Shown here piece by piece: positions 31,517-36,701 of a stretch of DNA of 36,701 bases. This stretch comes from Bacillota bacterium. GTDB taxonomy: Bacteria > Bacillota > Negativicutes > Sporomusales > Sporomusaceae. The translations under genes and the position numbers were made by a program. Location of the stretch: positions 1 through 36,701 of the forward strand of contig JAEZVB010000101.1 in assembly GCA_023443285.1 (NCBI GenBank), given 5' to 3'. The notes under the pieces were generated by a model. That model was not told where the DNA came from. It did not search any database and was given only the letters and a program-made list of their open reading frames with translations. Every line of letters begins with the position of its first letter. Position 1 is the stretch's first letter.

Positions 31517-31544
31517 AGGGCAGAGACTAAATTGTCTCTGCCCT
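31517..31544 (+). terminator. Hairpin terminator after the ANTAR regulator
   Basis: A perfect 11-bp stem (AGGGCAGAGAC) with a six-base loop is followed by AATATTT. Confidence 0.7.
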
Positions 31545-31596
31545 AATATTTCCAGCAAATTTTTTAAAAAATAATATACTTTTTACGCAAATGCTC

Positions 31597-31625
31597 TTGA
31601 TTTTTCACGGAGAATTTTATATTAT
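31597..31625 (+). promoter_or_regulatory. Sigma-A promoter for groESL
   Basis: TTGATT, a 17-base spacer and TATTAT lie just upstream of the CIRCE operator. Confidence 0.7.
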
Positions 31626-31636
31626 AAATTATGGAA

Positions 31637-31663
31637 TTAGCACTCGCCTTGAGTGAGTGCTAA
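31637..31663 (+). promoter_or_regulatory. CIRCE operator for HrcA
   Basis: TTAGCACTC, nine bases, GAGTGCTAA is a perfect match to the CIRCE inverted repeat that the HrcA repressor binds. It sits between the promoter and groES, so groESL should be derepressed on heat shock. Confidence 0.97.
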
Positions 31664-31709
31664 CAACAATCAATAAAATATATAACACACTATAAAGGGA
31701 GGTCTTTAC

Positions 31710-31991
31710 ATGATTAAGCCATTAGGCGACAGAGTAGTGATTGAAGCACTGGCAAAGGAGGAAGTTACCAAGAGTGGTATTGTTCTTCCTGACACAGTTA
31801 AGGAGAAGCCGCAAGAAGGTAAAGTTGTTGCTGTTGGGACAGGTAAAACTCTGGAAAACGGCCAAAAGGTTGCCTTAGAAGTCAAAGCTGGCGATAATAT
31901 CATTTTCTCCAAATATGCGGGCACTGAAGTAAAGGTCGAGGGGAAAGAGTACCTCATCATCAGCGAGAGAGACATCCTGGCTATAATTTAA
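31710..31991 (+). CDS. groES: Co-chaperonin GroES
   Basis: The 93-residue protein forms the heptameric lid of the GroEL folding chamber. It begins IKPLGDRVVIEALAKEE and has the mobile-loop region TKSGIVLPDTVKEKPQEG. It continues with VVAVGTG and ends EGKEYLIISERDILAII, matching the family throughout. A GGGAGGT ribosome-binding site precedes the ATG. It is the first gene after the CIRCE operator and is followed 46 bases later by groEL. Confidence 0.98.
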   Translation: MIKPLGDRVVIEALAKEEVTKSGIVLPDTVKEKPQEGKVVAVGTGKTLENGQKVALEVKAGDNIIFSKYAGTEVKVEGKEYLIISERDILAII

Positions 31992-32037
31992 TCATCAACC
32001 CAATTTTACTATAATGTGAAAGGTAGGTAATACATAA

Positions 32038-33684
32038 ATGGCTAAACAAATTTTATTTGACGAAGATGCACGCCGGGCACTCGAAAGAGGAGTAAATGCA
32101 CTGGCTAATGCTGTAAAAGTTACTTTAGGACCTAAAGGTCGCAATGTAGTGCTTGATAAAAAATTTGGAGCTCCGGCTATCACTAACGATGGTGTAACCA
32201 TTGCCCGTGACATTGATCTGGAAGATCCGTTTGAAAATATGGGAGCACAGCTTGTAAAAGAAGTTGCTACCAAAACCAATGATGTTGCCGGTGACGGTAC
32301 TACTACAGCTACTTTGCTTGCACAAGCTATGATTCGTGAAGGCATGAAAAATGTTGCTGCCGGTGCTAACCCTATGATCCTGAAAAAAGGTATTCAACAG
32401 GCGGTTAACGTACTTGTTGATGAAATCAAGAAAAGTTCCAAAAAAGTTGAAACCAAAGACGCTATCGCCCAAGTTGCTTCTATTTCTGCCGGCGATGCTG
32501 AAATTGGTTCACTGATCGCAGAAGCTATGGAAAAAGTGGGCAAAGACGGTGTTATCACTGTTGAAGAGTCCAAAACTATGGGTACCGACCTTGATGTTGT
32601 AGAAGGTATGCAATTTGACCGTGGCTACATCTCACCTTACATGGTTACTGATCCGGATAAAATGGAAGCCGTACTGAACGATCCGTACATTCTTATTACT
32701 GACCGTAAGATTGGCGCTATTGCCGACCTCTTACCAGTACTGGAAAAAGTAGTTCAACAAGGTAAAGAGCTCTTAATTGTTGCTGAAGATGTAGAAGGCG
32801 AAGCTCTTGCTACCTTAGTTGTAAATAAACTTCGTGGCACTTTCCGTGCTGTCGCTGTTAAATCTCCTGGCTTTGGTGATCGCAGAAAAGCTATGCTGGA
32901 AGACATCGCCATTCTCACCGGTGGTGCTGTTATCACTGAGGAACTTGGACGCAAGCTTGACAGTGTAACTGTGGAAGACCTTGGCCGCGCTCGTCAAATC
33001 CGCGTATCCAAAGAAGAAACCACTATCGTGGATGGCAGTGGTTCGGCTGAAGAAATCAAAAAACGCGTTAATCAAATTCGCGCTCACATCGAAGAAACCA
33101 CTTCCGATTTCGACAAAGAAAAACTCCAAGAGCGTCTGGCTAAGCTGGCTGGCGGCGTAGCCGTTATCCAAGTTGGCGCTGCTACCGAAGTCGAACTCAA
33201 AGAAAAGAAACTGCGCATTGAAGATGCTCTTAATGCAACTCGTGCAGCTGTTGAAGAAGGCATTGTAGCTGGTGGTGGTACTACTTTCATTGACATTCAG
33301 TCCAGCTTGGATAGCCTGCAACTTGTTGGCGACGAAAAAACAGGTGTTGAAATTGTTAGACGCGCCATTGAAGAGCCGGTACGTCAAATTGCCAACAATG
33401 CTGGCTTAGAAGGCTCGGTTGTTGTTGCCAATGTTAAGAATACTCCTAAAGGCCAGGGCTTTGATGCTCTGAACGAAAAATATATCGATATGATTGCTGC
33501 TGGTATTGTTGACCCAGCCAAAGTTACTCGTTCGGCATTGCAAAATGCTGCTAGTATCGCGGCTATGGTTCTTACTACAGAAACGCTTGTTGCCGATAAG
33601 CCTGAAAAAGACGCTGGTGCTGCTGCAGCCATGGGCGGCATGGGCGGCATGGGTGGCATGGGTGGTATGGGCGGCATGATGTAG
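32038..33684 (+). CDS. groEL: Chaperonin GroEL
   Basis: The 548-residue protein is the 60-kDa chaperonin that folds client proteins in an ATP-driven double ring. Motifs include GPKGRNVVLDKKFGAP, the nucleotide-binding VAGDGTTTATLLAQ and a C-terminal Gly-Gly-Met tail of repeated GGM units (33640-33682), which line the cavity floor. Length and ends are normal. Codon choice is visibly GC-richer and more regular than in the island genes, as usual for a highly expressed gene. It is co-transcribed with groES from the CIRCE-controlled promoter, and a strong terminator follows. Confidence 0.98.
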   Translation: MAKQILFDEDARRALERGVNALANAVKVTLGPKGRNVVLDKKFGAPAITNDGVTIARDIDLEDPFENMGAQLVKEVATKTNDVAGDGTTTATLLAQAMIREGMKNVAAGANPMILKKGIQQAVNVLVDEIKKSSKKVETKDAIAQVASISAGDAEIGSLIAEAMEKVGKDGVITVEESKTMGTDLDVVEGMQFDRGYISPYMVTDPDKMEAVLNDPYILITDRKIGAIADLLPVLEKVVQQGKELLIVAEDVEGEALATLVVNKLRGTFRAVAVKSPGFGDRRKAMLEDIAILTGGAVITEELGRKLDSVTVEDLGRARQIRVSKEETTIVDGSGSAEEIKKRVNQIRAHIEETTSDFDKEKLQERLAKLAGGVAVIQVGAATEVELKEKKLRIEDALNATRAAVEEGIVAGGGTTFIDIQSSLDSLQLVGDEKTGVEIVRRAIEEPVRQIANNAGLEGSVVVANVKNTPKGQGFDALNEKYIDMIAAGIVDPAKVTRSALQNAASIAAMVLTTETLVADKPEKDAGAAAAMGGMGGMGGMGGMGGMM

Positions 33685-33772
33685 TTTGGCATGTAAACCC
33701 TTGTAAATACAGGGTTTCATCCGGCAAGCTGCAAATGCTACCATTTTGCTACAGTAAATAGCTAAAAAATGT

Positions 33773-33815
33773 AGAGGTCGTCTATGAGTGCAAACTTATA
33801 GACGGCCTCTTTTTT
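33773..33815 (+). terminator. Intrinsic terminator after groEL
   Basis: A ~16-bp stem with few mismatches (AGAGGTCGTCTAT and ATAGACGGCCTCT at the base) is followed by a run of T. Confidence 0.9.
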
Positions 33816-33911
33816 GTTGCGGTAGTGACAAGAAGCAGATCTCAAAAATATAGTATAGCAAAGGGGCTGTTAGCATAAGACGGATTATATTATGAGGAGT
33901 GTGAGTGGATT

Positions 33912-34613
33912 TTGGGCGATTCGGATTTAATTAATACAGTGGTCGAAAAGCTTACAGGCAGCTGGTGGAAAAAATATATACCCTTCTTGCTTGTGTTTTT
34001 CTTAGGGCTTGGCCTTGGCGGTTGGGCGATGCATTCATGGTATGTGTCAGATTTGCGGGAGGCATTAGCAAGTGCCAGGGAACGTTTAAATAATACGGAG
34101 CAATTGCTGTACACGGAAAGACAAAAACCTCCCGTTGTTAAAACAGAGACAAAGACTGTCACACAACTGGCCTATGTCCCCAAAGAAACTATTATTTATA
34201 AAGATAATGCCGGCCAGTCGGTAGCAACCCAAGAAAAGACAGATGTTGAATTACATGTTCCGCCACCGATGCTTTATATGAAATATAACGGTCAAAATTT
34301 TGAAATGAAGGGCATAACAGGAGAAACTACAAAGTTTGAAAAAGGTAAACTAACCGGCGAAATTAGTTCTTCGGCTATTATTGATGTAACCGACCTGGTA
34401 AATAAGGAAGTCGCTTTGCAAAGAGAAGATGATAAGAAAGTACTTGATAAGAAGTTGGCAGATTTATCGGTGCAAAAGCTCAGACCACAGGTTGACTTGC
34501 TTGGTGGCGCGGGTGCCATTGGAATTGGTGTTCGTGTGAACCGAATTGGGCTCGACTATATAAGAACATCAGACGATAACAAACTATTACTACGTTATAC
34601 CGTGGTCAAGTGA
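33912..34613 (+). CDS. Membrane-anchored protein with coiled coil, unknown function
   Basis: The ~233-residue product has an N-terminal region rich in aromatic residues, then one membrane helix (about residues 22-42, FLLVFFLGLGLGGWAMHSW). A short coiled coil (about 45-70) and a soluble, largely beta part follow. The topology suggests a type II anchor with the bulk outside the cytoplasm. I recognise no family. It resembles a phage spanin in outline only; no phage genes are near. The TTG at 33912 has weak ribosome-binding support. The PdaB-like gene follows in the same direction. Confidence 0.6.
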   Translation: MGDSDLINTVVEKLTGSWWKKYIPFLLVFFLGLGLGGWAMHSWYVSDLREALASARERLNNTEQLLYTERQKPPVVKTETKTVTQLAYVPKETIIYKDNAGQSVATQEKTDVELHVPPPMLYMKYNGQNFEMKGITGETTKFEKGKLTGEISSSAIIDVTDLVNKEVALQREDDKKVLDKKLADLSVQKLRPQVDLLGGAGAIGIGVRVNRIGLDYIRTSDDNKLLLRYTVVK

Positions 34614-34674
34614 TTTAGCATATTCAGCCCGCCTGATGCATACATACTACTGTACTGCGGAGGGAGGGAGATAT

Positions 34675-35415
34675 ATGATTATTAGCTTGCATCACCTATT
34701 TCATCACCGCAATATTTTTTATAGCATTATTGGCCTATTTGCCATATCGGCTATGTATGTGCAAGTTGCTAGTGTAATTTCCGGTGGTCCGATAGCTATT
34801 GCCGGAACACGTACTGACCAAAAGGTGGTAGCCCTTACCTTTGACCATTCCTGGGGCAATAAATTTACGCCATCCATTCTCGATACATTGCAAAAAAACA
34901 ATATTCACTCTACCTTCTTTATCATGGGACCATGGTCTAAGAAATTTCCTGAGGTGGCACAGCGCATAGCTCAGGATGGACATGAGGTTGCCAGTCACGG
35001 CTATCGGCATGAAAACTATGGCGATATGTCCCCAGAATGGGTAAAGGAAGATATCACAAAAGCCCATGAACAAATAAAAGAGGTTACTGGAGTGGAACCG
35101 CGGTTATTGCGTCCGCCTAACGGACACTATAGCCAACAGTCACTAAAGGCCACAGATGAGCTTGGGTATAAGACTATTATCTGGAATGTAGACTCTCTGG
35201 ACTGGAAAAATCCCGGCCGCGATGCCATTATTGAGAGAGTTATGAAACGCCTTAAGCCAGGTGCAATTATTCTAATGCATGCATCGGATACGCCGGTACA
35301 GACCGCAGAGGCACTGCCAATTCTTATTGAGAAAATGAAGGCAGAGGGGTATAGTTTTGTTACGGTAGGAGAACTATTGGAGAAATACAGTGAAAAGGGA
35401 ATACAACGCCACTAG
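34675..35415 (+). CDS. Polysaccharide deacetylase, PdaB-like
   Basis: The ~246-residue protein has an N-terminal membrane anchor (about residues 15-35) and a NodB deacetylase fold. The first motif reads TFDHSWGNK where the classic form is TFDDGP, the replacement seen in the PdaB group (FDISWG in Bacillus subtilis). The other motifs are SHGYRHEN (metal His pair), RPPNGHYS, and ILMHAS. PdaB-type proteins act on peptidoglycan or a related glycan during sporulation. The ATG at 34675 is chosen because AGGGAGGGAG lies just before it; an ATG at 34636 has none. Confidence 0.88.
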   Translation: MIISLHHLFHHRNIFYSIIGLFAISAMYVQVASVISGGPIAIAGTRTDQKVVALTFDHSWGNKFTPSILDTLQKNNIHSTFFIMGPWSKKFPEVAQRIAQDGHEVASHGYRHENYGDMSPEWVKEDITKAHEQIKEVTGVEPRLLRPPNGHYSQQSLKATDELGYKTIIWNVDSLDWKNPGRDAIIERVMKRLKPGAIILMHASDTPVQTAEALPILIEKMKAEGYSFVTVGELLEKYSEKGIQRH

Positions 35416-35421
35416 AGAAAG

Positions 35422-35499
35422 AGATTGCCGCGCTTTGGGACTTCAGTGACAGGAAGGGAATGGTCACTAGGTACAAGGTGCAGCAATCTTAATTTTTTT
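35422..35499 (+). terminator. Two-tier hairpin with U-tract, terminator-like RNA element
   Basis: The outer stem pairs 35422-35437 with 35474-35489 over 16 positions with one mismatch and two G-U pairs. Inside is a second hairpin (AGTGAC at 35445-35450 with GTCACT at 35463-35468). A run of seven T follows at 35493-35499. It most simply ends the deacetylase transcript. Confidence 0.65.
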
Positions 35500-35519
35500 G
35501 CACTTACTTTCCTCTGTTG

Positions 35520-35546
35520 GCAGGAATTTGACGATATGTGGCGAAA
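35520..35546 (+). promoter_or_regulatory. Candidate sigma-H promoter
   Basis: GCAGGAATT, an 11-base spacer and GGCGAAA fit the sigma-H consensus RNAGGAWWW-N11-12-RNNGAAT with one mismatch. It faces guaA, about 80 bases before its start. Confidence 0.4.
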
Positions 35547-35624
35547 TTGATGTGATTGCATAAAGTTCCAGATTTATGCCGATAACTAAGTTTACTCAAC
35601 TATCTGAGGTGGAGGTCTCTATAT

Positions 35625-36701
35625 ATGACAACAGAGAAACAAGAAATGATTTTGGTTATGGATTTTGGCGGCCAATATAGCCAGCTAATTGCAAGACGAA
35701 TACGCGAATGCGGGGTTTATTGCGAAATAGTTCCCTTTAATACTAGTATTGATAAAATTCGTCAACTAGCGCCCAAGGGTATAGTTTTTTCCGGCGGACC
35801 ATCCAGTGTTTACGGTGAGGGTGCTCCTAAATGTGATCCCAAGGTATTTGAAATTAATCTGCCGATTATGGGCATCTGTTATGGTATGCAATTGACAGCC
35901 CATACCCTTGGAGGCAAAGTTGCTCATGCCGATTCACGGGAATATGGTAATACCAAACTAGTGGTTGATAAAAATGATGGAGTGTTTACAGGAGTAAGCG
36001 CTGAAACTCAAGTATGGATGAGTCATGGCGATTATATTGCTGAGCCACCGGCAGGTTTTAATATCACGGCTCATACCAATAGTACTCCAGTGGCTGCTAT
36101 GGAAAACCGGGAGCGTCAGATTTACGGTGTGCAGTTTCATCCTGAGGTAGTACATACTCCCGAAGGTATGCAAATGCTTAAGAACTTTTTATTTGCCACC
36201 TGTGATTGTAAAGGCGATTGGAATATGGGTTCTTTTGTTGATCAAGCAGTTGCCAAGATTCAGGCACAGGTTGGCGATAAGCGCGTTCTGTGCGCCCTAA
36301 GCGGCGGGGTTGATTCCTCTGTTGCTGCTGTGCTGGTGCATCGCGCAATTGGAGACCAGTTAACCTGTGTCTTTGTTAATCATGGTTTTTTGCGTAAAGG
36401 GGAGGCTGAACAGGTCGTAAAAACTTTCCGGGACGGTTTCAAAATGAATCTGGTATACGTAGATGCCGTTGACCGCTTTATGAAACGCTTGGATGGTATA
36501 ACAGAGCCTGAACAAAAACGGAAAATTATTGGGGAAGAGTTCATTCGTGTGTTTGAAGCAGAATCGGCTAAATTAGGCGATATCGATTTTCTGGTTCAAG
36601 GGACACTGTATCCAGATGTAATTGAGAGTGGAACGGCCACGGCTGCTGTGATTAAGAGTCACCACAATGTGGGTGGTTTGCCTGAAGATATGAAGTTTAA
36701 A
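35625..36701 (+). CDS. guaA: GMP synthase (glutamine-hydrolysing), 5' part
   Basis: The enzyme converts XMP to GMP using glutamine and ATP. The first 359 codons are visible; the frame is still open at the window end, so about 150 C-terminal residues are missing. The glutamine amidotransferase half (about 1-195) shows VMDFGGQYSQLIARRIRE, FSGGPSSVYG, the nucleophile Cys in MGICYGMQL and the catalytic QFHPEVVHT. The ATP pyrophosphatase half begins at VLCALSGGVDSSVAA and reaches FLVQGTLYPDVIESG and KSHHNVGGLP. The ATG at 35625 has GGTGGAGG upstream. Confidence 0.97.
   Translation, partial: MTTEKQEMILVMDFGGQYSQLIARRIRECGVYCEIVPFNTSIDKIRQLAPKGIVFSGGPSSVYGEGAPKCDPKVFEINLPIMGICYGMQLTAHTLGGKVAHADSREYGNTKLVVDKNDGVFTGVSAETQVWMSHGDYIAEPPAGFNITAHTNSTPVAAMENRERQIYGVQFHPEVVHTPEGMQMLKNFLFATCDCKGDWNMGSFVDQAVAKIQAQVGDKRVLCALSGGVDSSVAAVLVHRAIGDQLTCVFVNHGFLRKGEAEQVVKTFRDGFKMNLVYVDAVDRFMKRLDGITEPEQKRKIIGEEFIRVFEAESAKLGDIDFLVQGTLYPDVIESGTATAAVIKSHHNVGGLPEDMKFK

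Noticed and set aside
33384..33692. Minus-strand frame rich in Pro-Met repeats opposite the groEL end
   Set aside because: It is the mirror of the Gly-Gly-Met tail of GroEL, with no start signal or ribosome-binding site of its own.
35500..35624. A purine riboswitch before guaA
   Set aside because: The three-stem layout and conserved core of purine riboswitches are absent; only the two-tier hairpin and a promoter-like site are seen.

Overview
The window looks like a chromosomal segment of a spore-forming diderm Firmicute (Negativicutes, probably Sporomusaceae such as Sporomusa or Pelosinus). The evidence is a mix of Firmicute genes and an outer-membrane marker. On one side are an alpha/beta-type small acid-soluble spore protein with a sigma-G-like promoter, a PdaB-like deacetylase, a GerMN lipoprotein, an EndoAI/EndoA pair and a CIRCE-controlled groESL. 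On the other is an LptF/LptG-type lipopolysaccharide-export permease. No RNA genes or CRISPR arrays were seen, and no gene-free stretch exceeds 300 bases.

Region 1 (1-8160) is an AT-rich accessory island. It opens with the 3' end of an IS21-family element: the istB tail plus four terminal repeats with a 22-bp period. Small hypothetical, membrane and immunity-like genes follow, including a HEAT-repeat protein and a WapI-like protein, mixed with broken gene remnants. Two repeat pairs show how it was assembled. A 258-bp direct repeat (5465-5722 and 8153-8410) duplicates the upstream region and 5' end of the DUF255 thioredoxin-domain gene, and a ~105-bp repeat (4722-4826 and 6761-6866) marks a shared 3' gene end.

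Region 2 (8237-17366) is core-like: the intact DUF255/YyaL-type gene, a ferritin, motAB, then an envelope cluster (GtrA flippase-like, polyprenyl-phosphate sugar synthase-like GT2, GT39 transferase, PAP2 phosphatase) and an LptF/G permease. The envelope genes together suggest polyprenyl-linked sugar transfer and phosphate removal on an envelope lipid.

Region 3 (17374-23276) holds acpS, the NAD(P)HX repair enzyme nnr, ndoAI-ndoA with its own promoter, a secreted metallo-beta-lactamase-fold lipoprotein with DUF3006, an AMIN/amidase_3 cell-wall amidase and a GerMN lipoprotein. A bidirectional hairpin terminator separates it from a TyrR-like sigma-54 activator on the minus strand.

Region 4 (25005-29471) is the t6A tRNA-modification cluster: a ThiL-TsaE fusion, tsaB, rimI, a convergent sasP, and tsaD. 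Just after tsaD lie five same-orientation DnaA-box-like sites in 126 bp, a candidate DnaA-titration cluster. This is the most interesting regulatory signal here.

Region 5 (29472-36701) has a PdtaS-like histidine kinase with an ANTAR regulator, groES-groEL behind a perfect CIRCE, an unknown membrane-anchored protein, a PdaB-like deacetylase, a two-tier hairpin plus sigma-H-like promoter, and the 5' part of guaA cut by the window end. I found no clearly new defence or biosynthetic system. The best candidates for something undescribed are the island cassette structure, the DnaA-box cluster and the ThiL-TsaE fusion.
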